DNA from: Acidaminococcus fermentans_A
GTDB lineage: Bacteria; Bacillota; Negativicutes; Acidaminococcales; Acidaminococcaceae
NCBI RefSeq assembly: GCF_052216985.1
Contig: NZ_JBQOUY010000014.1
Location: forward strand, 1-64,000
Direction of reading: 5' to 3'
DNA: 64,000 bases
Of the stretch, positions 50,276 to 57,803 are shown one piece after another. Made by a program: the position numbers and the translations under genes. Numbering within the stretch: position 1 is the stretch's first letter; every line of letters starts with the position of its first letter. The notes beneath the pieces were generated by a model. It was not told the origin of the DNA, did not search any database, and saw nothing but the letters and a program-made list of their open reading frames with translations.

Positions 50276-51229
50276 ATGGAACCCATTCGGGGAAATGTCT
50301 TCAACATCCAGCGGTATACCATCCATGACGGTCCCGGGCTCCGGACGGAATTGTTTTTGAAGGGCTGTCCCCTGCGCTGTGAATGGTGCAGCAACCCAGA
50401 AGGATTTGCGCCTTATGTACAGGCAGGGATCTATCGGAAAAAGTGCCTGGGAACAAAGATCTGCCAAGACTGTCTGGACGTGTGCCCAGTACCGGGAGCC
50501 TTGCAGTTCGAACGGGGAAAATTGACCGGCATCGACCGGGAAAAATGCACCAACTGCATGAAATGCCAGGAGGTATGCCCCTCAGATGCTATCAAGGCCT
50601 GGGGAAAATGGATGACGGTGGAAGAATGTATGGAAATCATCCTGCGGGACCGGGGTTATTATGAAAAATCCGGCGGCGGGGTCACAGTTTCCGGAGGAGA
50701 GAGCCTGATGCAGGCAGATTTTGTCGCAGGACTCTTCCAGGCTTGCCGAAAGGAAAATATCCAGACCTGCTGTGAATCTACTTTTTACTGCAACTGGTCA
50801 GAATTGGAAAAAGTCATTCCGTATACAGATCTGTTCATTGCAGATCTGAAACATATGGATCGAGAAGTCCACAAAGCCAGGACCGGCGTTTATAACGATC
50901 TGATCCTGGAAAATATGGAAAAGGTCTGTGCAGCAGGAGCCAGTCTGGTCCTGCGGATCCCGGTGATCCCCAAGTTCAATGATTCCATGGAAAATATGGA
51001 AGCGTCGGCAGATTTCCTGGAAAAGAACCTCCAGGGAAAGGTAAAAGCTCTGCAGCTGCTCAGCTTCATGAGATTGGGAGAAGAAAAATACGAGTCCCTA
51101 GGGATCCCTTATAAAATGAAAGGCCTCAGGATGAATCGGCCGGCTTTCCAGAAAAGGATGGAAAAATACGCCGCTTATTTCAGGAGCCGAGGAATCCACT
51201 GTTCAGTAGGTGCCAAAGAATGGGATTGA
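50276..51229 (+). CDS. Glycyl radical enzyme activase (radical SAM)
   Basis: A 317-residue radical SAM activase that installs the glycyl radical on the enzyme encoded next. The SAM cluster motif is KGCPLRCEWCSN (CxxxCxxC, near residue 30). A ferredoxin-like insert follows with two further Cys clusters (CQDCLDVCPV near 63, CTNCMKCQEVCP near 89), typical of activases of diol dehydratase, choline lyase and sulfonate lyase types rather than of pyruvate formate-lyase. GGGVTVSGGESL (near 133) binds SAM. The start is ATG 50276 after AGGGAGG. The glycyl radical enzyme starts 34 bases downstream. Confidence 0.95.
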   Translation: MEPIRGNVFNIQRYTIHDGPGLRTELFLKGCPLRCEWCSNPEGFAPYVQAGIYRKKCLGTKICQDCLDVCPVPGALQFERGKLTGIDREKCTNCMKCQEVCPSDAIKAWGKWMTVEECMEIILRDRGYYEKSGGGVTVSGGESLMQADFVAGLFQACRKENIQTCCESTFYCNWSELEKVIPYTDLFIADLKHMDREVHKARTGVYNDLILENMEKVCAAGASLVLRIPVIPKFNDSMENMEASADFLEKNLQGKVKALQLLSFMRLGEEKYESLGIPYKMKGLRMNRPAFQKRMEKYAAYFRSRGIHCSVGAKEWD

Positions 51230-51263
51230 TCGTCCCTTGTTTTGATAAAGGAGGATGTTAGAT

Positions 51264-53753
51264 ATGGAAAACAAGTTCACTCACACCACAGCTGCCGGTA
51301 CGGAAGCCTTTGATCATGAGTATGGAGTAGGGTATCAGGTCCATCATAAGGACTGGTCTCCCTTCCCGCGGATCAACCGGCTGCGGAAACAGTTCCTGGC
51401 CAGACCCTATGATATCGATCTGGATCGTCTGAGACTGGTGACCAAATCCTATAAAGAACATGTGAAATGCCCGACCATGCTGAAGGTGGCCTATGCCTTC
51501 CGGGAAGTCCTGGAGAATGAGACCCTGCATATCGATGATGAAGAACTGATTGCTGGCGATCTGTCTGCAGCTCCCAAAGATGCCCCGATCTATCCGGAAT
51601 TTTCCGTGGATTGGATCATCGATGAAGCCTATAACCATCCTTTCGAAAAACGGGAACATGACCAGTTCTATTTCAAAAGCGACGAAGACAGAGCGGAAGC
51701 GGTAGAATTGTGCAAATGGTGGCAGGGCCAGACCGTTGCCGACGAAATCGAATCCCGGCTGAGCTATGATCAGCTGAAATGTTCAGAAGCCGGCAAGAAG
51801 ATCTTCCAGACCAACCTGTACCACTATGCAGGGGTAGGCCATCTGGCGGCTGACTATGCGTATATCCTGCGGAGAGGCTTTGATGGGATCATCGAAGATA
51901 TCTCTGCCCAGCAGAAACTGCTGGATATGCACGATTCCTATTTCGCAGATAAACGGGACACCTATGATGCCATGATCATCTGCATGAATGCGGCCAAGAT
52001 CTGGACCAAACGGTATGCGGATCTGGCAGCTAAGCTGGCAGCAGAAACCCAGGATGCCAAACGGAAAGCAGAACTGGAGACCATGGCAGCCAACCTGAAC
52101 CAGGTAGCCGGAGGCCCGGCGAAATCCTTCTGGCAGGCCCTGCAGCTGTTCAATATCGCTACGGTGCTGATCCAGACCGAAGGCAACGGCCATTCCATCT
52201 CCTATGGCCGGATGGACCAGTGGCTGTATCCTTACTACAAAGCAGACCTGGATGCTGGAAAGATCACCAAGGAATTTGCCCTGGAACTGATCGAAGACCA
52301 GTATGTGAAAGTCAACTATCCTACGAAGCTGAAAGATTTCGGTTCCATGGCAGTACGGAACGGCCGTGGGTTCGGGGGCGAAAGCCTGACCATCGGCGGG
52401 GTGGACCGGGATGGCAACGATGCTACCAACGATCTGACCATGCTGTTCCTGGAAGCAACGGCCCATACGCGGATGATGAATCCTTGGCTGTGCGTCCGGT
52501 TCCATGAAAAGACTCCTTATGAACTGTATGTGAAGACGGCAGAAGTCATCCGGGTAGGTTGTGGCCATCCGAAACTGTACAACGACGGCCCTGCCATCAA
52601 AGCCTGCTTGCGCAAAGGCTTCAGCCTGGAAGATGCACGGGAATACTGTGTAGTCGGCTGCGTAGAAATCGATGTTCCAGGGAAGGAATATGGCTGGCAC
52701 GATGCAGCGTATGTGAATACTGCAAAGATGATGGAAATGGTCCTCAATGGCGGGAAATTCCTGGATGATGACAAGACCCAGTATGGTCCTAATACGGGAA
52801 GTCTCCTGACCTACAAATCTTTCGATGAAGTGCTGGAAAGTGTAGACCAGCAGTTCGAATACTGGACCAATCAGCTGTGCAGCAGCGAAAATATCATTGA
52901 CCGGGCACACCAGAACCGGAAACCGCTGCCCTATGTATCCTGCTTCTTCCAGAACTGCATCCGGACCGGGAAGGATCTGGCCCATGGCGGTGCCGAAGTC
53001 AACGGTATCGGGCCGCAGGCTTCCGGGTTGGGGACCTGTGCTGACAGCCTGGCTACCATCAAACAGTTGATGTTCGATGAAAAGAAAGTGACCGGAGCTG
53101 AACTGCTCCAGGCCATCAAAGACAACTGGAAGGGCCATGAAAAACTGTATGCCCTGGTCAACAGTTCCAAAGTCCATCATTATGGGAATGATGATGATTA
53201 TGCCGATGCCCTGTTCAAATACATGTTCGAATGCTACTGCCGCCACATTGCCGGCCGGAAGAACCAGCGGGGCGGGGAATTCAGCCCTGGAGTGTATTCC
53301 GTCAATGCCAACGTGGCCATGGGTATGGCGACCAACGCTTCCTTGGATGGCCGGACCAAAGGCGAAGCCATTTCGGACAACATGGGACCTGTCCACACGG
53401 ACGGCGGTTCCCACGATATCCAGGGCCCGACCGCGCTGACCAACTCCCTGACGAAAGTGGACCACAGCCTGGCCACCAACGGGACCCTGATGAACATGAA
53501 ATTCACCGAAGATACCGTGGCGGGGATCACCGGACGGGATAACCTGGTGAACTTCATCCGGCAGTATATGGCAGATCAAGCCATGCATGTCCAGTTCAAC
53601 ATCATGAGCTCGGCGACCATGCGGGCAGCCCAGAAGCATCCGGAAGACTACAAAGACATGCTGGTGCGTGTGGCTGGCTACAGTGCCTACTTCGTGGAAC
53701 TGGGTAAGAAGCTGCAGAAGGACCTGATCCAGCGGACAGAGCTCCACTTCTAA
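51264..53753 (+). CDS. Glycyl radical enzyme, diol-dehydratase/sulfolyase group
   Basis: An 829-residue glycyl radical enzyme. Catalytic Cys466 and Glu468 lie in VGCVEID, and the radical Gly805 in RVAGYSA. Its His193 (GVGH), Ser313 (GHSISYG) and Asp480 (YGWHD) align by motif with the substrate triad His164/Ser282/Asp447 of glycerol dehydratase, which points to a 1,2-diol substrate. Length and Cys/Gly spacing are close to isethionate lyase (C468/G805, from memory). Its Arg189 and Gln193, however, correspond here to Ala189 and His193, so isethionate is unlikely. No microcompartment genes are near. The start at 51264 is chosen because AGGAGG directly abuts the upstream ATG (51255). Candidate substrates are 2,3-dihydroxypropane-1-sulfonate or another anionic diol. 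Confidence 0.9.
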   Translation: MENKFTHTTAAGTEAFDHEYGVGYQVHHKDWSPFPRINRLRKQFLARPYDIDLDRLRLVTKSYKEHVKCPTMLKVAYAFREVLENETLHIDDEELIAGDLSAAPKDAPIYPEFSVDWIIDEAYNHPFEKREHDQFYFKSDEDRAEAVELCKWWQGQTVADEIESRLSYDQLKCSEAGKKIFQTNLYHYAGVGHLAADYAYILRRGFDGIIEDISAQQKLLDMHDSYFADKRDTYDAMIICMNAAKIWTKRYADLAAKLAAETQDAKRKAELETMAANLNQVAGGPAKSFWQALQLFNIATVLIQTEGNGHSISYGRMDQWLYPYYKADLDAGKITKEFALELIEDQYVKVNYPTKLKDFGSMAVRNGRGFGGESLTIGGVDRDGNDATNDLTMLFLEATAHTRMMNPWLCVRFHEKTPYELYVKTAEVIRVGCGHPKLYNDGPAIKACLRKGFSLEDAREYCVVGCVEIDVPGKEYGWHDAAYVNTAKMMEMVLNGGKFLDDDKTQYGPNTGSLLTYKSFDEVLESVDQQFEYWTNQLCSSENIIDRAHQNRKPLPYVSCFFQNCIRTGKDLAHGGAEVNGIGPQASGLGTCADSLATIKQLMFDEKKVTGAELLQAIKDNWKGHEKLYALVNSSKVHHYGNDDDYADALFKYMFECYCRHIAGRKNQRGGEFSPGVYSVNANVAMGMATNASLDGRTKGEAISDNMGPVHTDGGSHDIQGPTALTNSLTKVDHSLATNGTLMNMKFTEDTVAGITGRDNLVNFIRQYMADQAMHVQFNIMSSATMRAAQKHPEDYKDMLVRVAGYSAYFVELGKKLQKDLIQRTELHF

Positions 53754-53788
53754 AAAACAGACAATCAGTTCAGAACCAGCCTCTCTAT

Positions 53789-53828
53789 GGGCGTGCCAAG
53801 GATGAAAACGTCCCTGGCACGCCTTTTT
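53789..53828 (+). terminator. Terminator after the glycyl radical enzyme
   Basis: GGCGTGCCAAGGA / TCCCTGGCACGCC stem plus T5. It lies between the glycyl radical enzyme and the HbpS-like gene, so the latter needs read-through or its own promoter. Confidence 0.85.
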
Positions 53829-53844
53829 GTGAAAGGAGACCATC

Positions 53845-54321
53845 ATGACCAATGAAGAAATCCTGAAAAGATGCATCGAAGAGGAAGAAAAATATCAGTT
53901 CACTACCTTCACCCAGACGGATGCTTTCCAACTGGGGAAAATGCTTTATGAAACAAGCATGGAAGAATTTGGCAAACCGATTGCCGTAGAGATCCGGATC
54001 AATCATCTGACGGTTTTCCGTTTCCTGCCGGAGGGAACTGGCGCCAACCAGTGCATCTGGCTGAAAGCCAAGGCGGATACAGTGGACACCATGCGGATCA
54101 GCACCTACCATTTCTGGGCGGATATCGCCTGCGGAGGCAGAGGGCTGAAGGAACGCAGACTGGATGAGAAGAAGTATCTGGCCCAAGGCGGAGGCTTCCC
54201 GCTGCGGCTGAAAGGGTCTGCCGTGGTGGGGACGATCTGTGTCTCCGCCTTGAAGCATTACGAAGACCATCAGGTCATCGTAGATACCCTGGAAAAATAT
54301 TTCAAAGAGAAGGAAGCATAA
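53845..54321 (+). CDS. HbpS/GlcG (PduO C-terminal, UPF0303)-like protein
   Basis: A 158-residue soluble protein of the haem-degrading/GlcG-HbpS/UPF0303 family: AFQLGKMLYETSMEEFGKPIAVEIRI at residues 30-55, and GGGFPLRLKGSAVVGTICVSALKHYEDHQVIVDTL at 115-150, the conserved C-terminal half. Members occur as the C-terminal domain of PduO in propanediol operons and next to diol-using enzymes, which supports a diol link here. The precise role is unknown (haem or cofactor binding has been reported for relatives). The ATG follows AAAGGAG. Confidence 0.8.
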   Translation: MTNEEILKRCIEEEEKYQFTTFTQTDAFQLGKMLYETSMEEFGKPIAVEIRINHLTVFRFLPEGTGANQCIWLKAKADTVDTMRISTYHFWADIACGGRGLKERRLDEKKYLAQGGGFPLRLKGSAVVGTICVSALKHYEDHQVIVDTLEKYFKEKEA

Positions 54322-54327
54322 GGCGGA

Positions 54328-54367
54328 AGAGGGGGTTGTGAAAAAATCCACACCCCCTTTTTTCTTT
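54328..54367 (+). terminator. Terminator after the HbpS-like gene
   Basis: AGGGGGTTGTG / CACACCCCCT with an A-rich loop and T6. Confidence 0.85.
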
Positions 54368-54436
54368 TGACGTTTTCCCGATAACCTCTGTGGTATAGTC
54401 TTGCCAAATATCCTTTTTCGACCATGGAGGTGCGTG

Positions 54437-55066
54437 ATGAAGATTTTCCAAGGGCTGTTTTCTGCGGCAGCGGCGGGATTCTGTATCGGACTGGGCGGTG
54501 CCGTGTTCCTGCTCCAGACGGAAAAGCTGGTGGGAGCGTTGCTGTTCTGCGTGGGACTTTATACCATCTGCGAGATGCAGTTCCACCTCTTTACCGGAAG
54601 GGTCTGTTATGCCTTGGAACAGCCGCTCTGGAGCTGGTTCCGTTTCCCTTTGATCTGGGTGGGGAACTGGCTGGGCACAGGGCTGGCGGCTGGGCTCCTG
54701 GGACTGACCCGCGTCGGTCCGTCGGCCCGGCAAGCGGCCTTGGTGCTGGTGCAGGGAAAGAATGGAGATACGCTGCTGAGCCTGTTCATCCTAGGCTTTT
54801 TCTGTAACATCTTTGTCTTCATCGCCGTGGAAGGGTACAAGACCTTTCCTTTGGCATTGGGAAAATACCTGGCCATTTTTGTGGGCATCACTGTGTTCAT
54901 TATGAGCGGGTACGAGCACAGTGTAGCCGATATGTTCTACTATTTCATGGCTGGGCAGATGGGCCAGGAAGCCTTGGTGCGCCTCCTGGTGATCACCGCT
55001 GGCAATGTCTGCGGCGGGCTGACAGCCTGGGGGGCCCGGCAGGCTGCCAGGAAAGCCGCAGGCTGA
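54437..55066 (+). CDS. Formate/nitrite transporter (FNT) family channel, short
   Basis: A 209-residue membrane protein with about six hydrophobic segments. FNT signatures are IWVGNWLGTGLAAG (near 73) and MSGYEHSVADMFYYFMAG (near 155), with the central conserved His. It is shorter than FocA (about 280 residues), with a short N-terminus. FNT channels pass formate, nitrite, hydrosulfide and similar small monovalent anions. Next to a glycyl radical enzyme it may export an acid or sulfur product, although this is inference. The ATG at 54437 follows GGAGG. Confidence 0.85.
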   Translation: MKIFQGLFSAAAAGFCIGLGGAVFLLQTEKLVGALLFCVGLYTICEMQFHLFTGRVCYALEQPLWSWFRFPLIWVGNWLGTGLAAGLLGLTRVGPSARQAALVLVQGKNGDTLLSLFILGFFCNIFVFIAVEGYKTFPLALGKYLAIFVGITVFIMSGYEHSVADMFYYFMAGQMGQEALVRLLVITAGNVCGGLTAWGARQAARKAAG

Positions 55067-55099
55067 GCTGGAGGGGGCTGGCTTCTTAGCGGCTTTTTT
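55052..55099 (+). terminator. Possible terminator after the FNT gene
   Basis: AAAGCCGC (overlapping the gene end) pairs with GCGGCTTTTTTG. The loop is long, with a weak inner stem, and T6 follows. Confidence 0.45.
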
Positions 55100-55107
55100 G
55101 CTATACT
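55099..55107 (+). promoter_or_regulatory. Extended -10 promoter of the Fe-ADH
   Basis: TGCTATACT lies 30 bases before the ATG at 55137. Confidence 0.5.
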
Positions 55108-55136
55108 CGAGGTATCTCTTGTGAGGAGGAATGCAG

Positions 55137-56309
55137 ATGAATCCATTTCAAATCGATATTCCCACGAAGGTGCTGTTCGGGGTTGGGCAGCTGGGACAGC
55201 TCCATGCCCAGGCTCTGCCGGGAAAACGGGCACTGATCGTGATTTCTTCCGGCAAGTCTACCCGGGCCAACGGGTATCTGGAGCGGACGGAAAAAGAACT
55301 GGCGGTGGCTGGTATCGCAACAGCAATCTTCGACCAGATCCAGGCCAATCCCACCCTAGCTTCGGTGGAAGCGGGGACCCAGGCAGCCCGGGAGATGGAA
55401 GCCGAGATGGTGGTGGCTCTGGGGGGCGGCTCTGTTATGGATGCGGCCAAGGCTATTGCCCTGATGGCTGTCAATGAAGGGAGCCTGTGGGACTACGTCA
55501 ACGCAGGGACCGGAAAGGGAGTACAGCATGCCCATCGGGCTCTGCCCGTGATTGCCATCACCACCACGGCTGGGACCGGATCGGAAGTGGATGCCTGCAG
55601 TGTGATCACCAACCAGGGGACCCATGAAAAGATCGGCCTGAAGCTGCCGGATCTGTTTCCTTGGCTGGCTATCGTCGATCCGGAACTGATGCTGACCGTC
55701 CCCGCCCGTCTGACGGCGTACCAGGGGTTCGATGCCCTGTTCCACAGCCTGGAGACCTATGTGAGCTGCAAAGCCAATCTGCTGAGCGATATGCTGGCCT
55801 CTACGGCCATCCGGGCGGTGGGACGATATCTGCCCCGTGCCGTAGCCGACGGTGGGGACATGGAAGCCCGGACCCAGCTGGCTTTTGCCAATACTCTTTC
55901 TGGCTATGCCATGGTGACGGGAGGCTGCACCAGCCAGCATTCCCTGGAACATGCCATGAGCGCTTATCATGAAACCCTTCCCCATGGGGCAGGGCTGCTG
56001 ATGATCACTCTGTCATATTTTGGCTGGATGCTGGACCAGCATATCTGTGATGACCGGTTCGTGGATATGGCCAGATTCCTGGGGAAAGAAAATGCCGCAA
56101 AGCCTACCGAGTTCTTGGATGTCTTGGAGAAATTACAGGAAGCATGCGGCGTAGCCGGACTGAAGATGAGCGATTATGGGATTTCACCGGAAGAATTCCC
56201 TAAAATGGCAGAGAATGCCACCACGGCTATGAAAGGGTTGTTCCTGAATGACCGGCGGTCTCCTTCTCGGGAAGAATGTGTGGCTATTTACCAGAAAGCT
56301 TATCGGTGA
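55137..56309 (+). CDS. Iron-dependent alcohol dehydrogenase (third type)
   Basis: A 390-residue group III alcohol dehydrogenase: GGGSVMDAAK near residue 97, TAGTGSEVDACSVI near 145, metal ligands in GFDALFHSLETYV (near 200) and HSLEHAMSAYHETLPHGAGL (near 267-285). It is the fourth Fe-ADH in 24 kb and belongs to a different subgroup from the paralogous pair (PFQIDIPTKVLFG start). It may be the reductase for the aldehyde made by the glycyl radical enzyme. ATG 55137 lies 6 bases from GAGGAGGA; ATG 55131 is too close to it. Confidence 0.9.
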   Translation: MNPFQIDIPTKVLFGVGQLGQLHAQALPGKRALIVISSGKSTRANGYLERTEKELAVAGIATAIFDQIQANPTLASVEAGTQAAREMEAEMVVALGGGSVMDAAKAIALMAVNEGSLWDYVNAGTGKGVQHAHRALPVIAITTTAGTGSEVDACSVITNQGTHEKIGLKLPDLFPWLAIVDPELMLTVPARLTAYQGFDALFHSLETYVSCKANLLSDMLASTAIRAVGRYLPRAVADGGDMEARTQLAFANTLSGYAMVTGGCTSQHSLEHAMSAYHETLPHGAGLLMITLSYFGWMLDQHICDDRFVDMARFLGKENAAKPTEFLDVLEKLQEACGVAGLKMSDYGISPEEFPKMAENATTAMKGLFLNDRRSPSREECVAIYQKAYR

Positions 56310-56343
56310 GGGAACCCAGCAGACAACCCTGGGACAAAGGTAG

Positions 56344-56397
56344 TACAACGATGTTGTATGGGGCTGTGGACCATATCCATCCACAGTCCCTGTTCTT
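56344..56397 (+). terminator. Terminator after the Fe-ADH
   Basis: A small TACAAC-GAT-GTTGTA hairpin is followed by GGGGCTGTGGA / TCCACAGTCCC and a T-rich tail. Confidence 0.75.
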
Positions 56398-56450
56398 TGT
56401 TGGCCTCTGACAAATCAACTCATCATCTTGATGCAAAGGATGGCGCTGCT

Positions 56451-57320
56451 ATGGATCTCTCTTTTCTTTCACCCCGCTCCCGGATGCTCCTGTCCCTGGT
56501 CATTTTTGGGACGATTGGCCTGGTGCGCCGGCACATTCCCTTGGGCTCTGTGCCGTTAGCCCTGCTGCGGGCGGCCCTGGGCTGCCTGACCTTGCTGGTC
56601 CTGATGCAGATGAAGCGGATCCCCTTCCAGAGGGAAAAACTGAAAGCACGGGCTCCGAAACTCCTGCTCAGCGGGCTCCTCCTGGGGCTGGACTGGGTCT
56701 TTTTCTTTGAATCTTTCAATCATACTACGGTGGCCATCGCTACCCTATGTTACTATATGGCTCCGGTCTTCATGCTGGCGGCAGCGCCGTTGGTGTTCCG
56801 GGAAACCCTCAGCGGCAGGAAACTGGTCTGCGGGGCCGTTACCGTCGGCGGGATGCTGCTGGTTTCCGGCGTGTTAGGAAGCCGGGGAGAGATGGGGGAT
56901 ATCACAGGCGTGTTCTATGCCTTGGCAGGCGCCTTCTTTTATGCAGGGATCATCATCCTCAGTAAGACTATCAGCGGACTGGACCCCTATGAACAGACGG
57001 CTGTGCAGCTGGGGACGGCTGCCTTATTCCTGCTGCTCTACTGCCTGCTGACTGGACAGCTGGACTTCTCCGCCATGGATGGTACCGGGTGGGGGCTGAC
57101 GCTGCTTTTGGGCATCGTCCATACGGGGCTGGCTTACGGGATCTATTTCGGCAGCCTGACCCGGGTGCCGGCTCAGACGACGGCTCTCCTCAGTTATGTG
57201 GATCCGGTGGTAGCCGTGTGTATTTCGGTATTCCTGCTCCAGGAACCCATTACCCATTTGCAGCTAGCTGGAGTCGTTTTGGTGCTGGGCGGTATGATCA
57301 GCGGAGAGAGGAGAAGATAA
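56451..57320 (+). CDS. EamA/DMT-family transporter
   Basis: A 289-residue membrane protein with ten hydrophobic segments in two EamA repeats (about residues 10-140 and 150-285). The second repeat ends with YVDPVVAVCISVFLLQEPI, the typical EamA tail. It probably exports a metabolite or amino acid; the substrate is unknown. The start is the ATG at 56451 (AAGGA upstream), because the longer frame runs through the upstream terminator hairpin. It is followed without a gap by the DUF1653 gene. Confidence 0.88.
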   Translation: MDLSFLSPRSRMLLSLVIFGTIGLVRRHIPLGSVPLALLRAALGCLTLLVLMQMKRIPFQREKLKARAPKLLLSGLLLGLDWVFFFESFNHTTVAIATLCYYMAPVFMLAAAPLVFRETLSGRKLVCGAVTVGGMLLVSGVLGSRGEMGDITGVFYALAGAFFYAGIIILSKTISGLDPYEQTAVQLGTAALFLLLYCLLTGQLDFSAMDGTGWGLTLLLGIVHTGLAYGIYFGSLTRVPAQTTALLSYVDPVVAVCISVFLLQEPITHLQLAGVVLVLGGMISGERRR

Positions 57321-57593
57321 ATGGAAAACCGTATTTTTCATCCTGGGGATATTGTACAGCATTTCAAGCGGGAACAGATGACGGAAGAAGAGCGGAAGAC
57401 CAATCGGTATCTGTATCAAATCGTAGGGCCAGCTGTCCACTCTGAAACACGGGAACCGCTGATGGTGTACCAGGCCCTGTACGGGGATTTCGGCCTGTAT
57501 GTCAGACCGGCCGCCATGTTCAGCAGCGAAGTAGACCGCAAGAAGTATCCGGAGATCCGGCAAAGATATCGATTTGAAAAAATAAATAAGTAA
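57321..57593 (+). CDS. DUF1653 protein
   Basis: A 90-residue soluble protein matching DUF1653: GDIVQHFKRE near the start, YLYQIVGPAVHSETREPLMVYQALYGDFGLYVRP in the middle, and a Tyr/Arg-rich end. Function is unknown across the family. The ATG immediately follows the EamA stop, with GAGAGGAG overlapping the end of that gene, so the two are co-translated. Confidence 0.9.
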   Translation: MENRIFHPGDIVQHFKREQMTEEERKTNRYLYQIVGPAVHSETREPLMVYQALYGDFGLYVRPAAMFSSEVDRKKYPEIRQRYRFEKINK

Positions 57594-57611
57594 ACCTATT
57601 TAAAATCGGAG

Positions 57612-57639
57612 TTGACATAAATGGAGGCTTCCTTATAAT
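57612..57639 (+). promoter_or_regulatory. Strong promoter upstream of a short transcription unit
   Basis: TTGACA (57612-57617) and TATAAT (57634-57639) are both perfect, with a 16-base spacer. A terminator follows about 75 bases downstream, before the peptidase gene. Confidence 0.75.
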
Positions 57640-57645
57640 AAAAGC

Positions 57646-57757
57646 ATCAGATCTAAGGAGCCTGATTTCGTCCTGATCCGTCCCTCCGGATCAGCCCATG
57701 AGAAACTCTCAAAAGGAGCTGCTGTACGTTTTTTGTGCAGCAGCTCCTTTTTCGTGG
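57646..57757 (+). ncRNA. Candidate small RNA or attenuating leader
   Basis: This is the segment from the predicted +1 of the 57612 promoter to a strong terminator. It contains an inner hairpin CTGATCCG-TCCCT-CGGATCAG (about 57673-57693) and the terminator stem. A 20-codon frame from 57698 (starts MRNSQ) spans the terminator but lacks a good ribosome-binding site. It is either a free small RNA or a leader controlling the M24 peptidase gene. It matches no riboswitch class I know. Confidence 0.45.
57713..57757 (+). terminator. Terminator/attenuator before the M24 peptidase gene
   Basis: AAAGGAGCTGCTG / CAGCAGCTCCTTTTT with a T-rich loop, 47 bases before the ATG at 57804. Confidence 0.85.
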
Positions 57758-57803
57758 TAAGATGGGGGAGCATCATTATGGAAAATAACAGGAGGAACAT
57801 CCT

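Noticed and set aside
51264..53753. Calling the glycyl radical enzyme isethionate sulfite-lyase because of matching length and Cys/Gly positions
   Set aside because: The positions recalled for the sulfonate contacts (Arg189, Gln193) are Ala and His here, and the diol-type His/Ser/Asp set is present. The numbering is from memory, so only the group assignment is kept.
51264..53753. Trans-4-hydroxyproline dehydratase (HypD) assignment
   Set aside because: The protein is longer than HypD, the residues after GCVE differ, and no proline-synthesis gene is adjacent.
51783..53876. 697-codon open frame antisense to the glycyl radical enzyme gene, and similar long antisense frames (10118-11887, 25873-27531)
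   Set aside because: They mirror codon structure of well-supported genes, lack ribosome-binding sites and resemble no protein family.
28819..56309. Bacterial microcompartment locus around the glycyl radical enzyme
   Set aside because: No shell-protein genes and no encapsulation-peptide-like extensions on the aldehyde dehydrogenases or the glycyl radical enzyme were seen.
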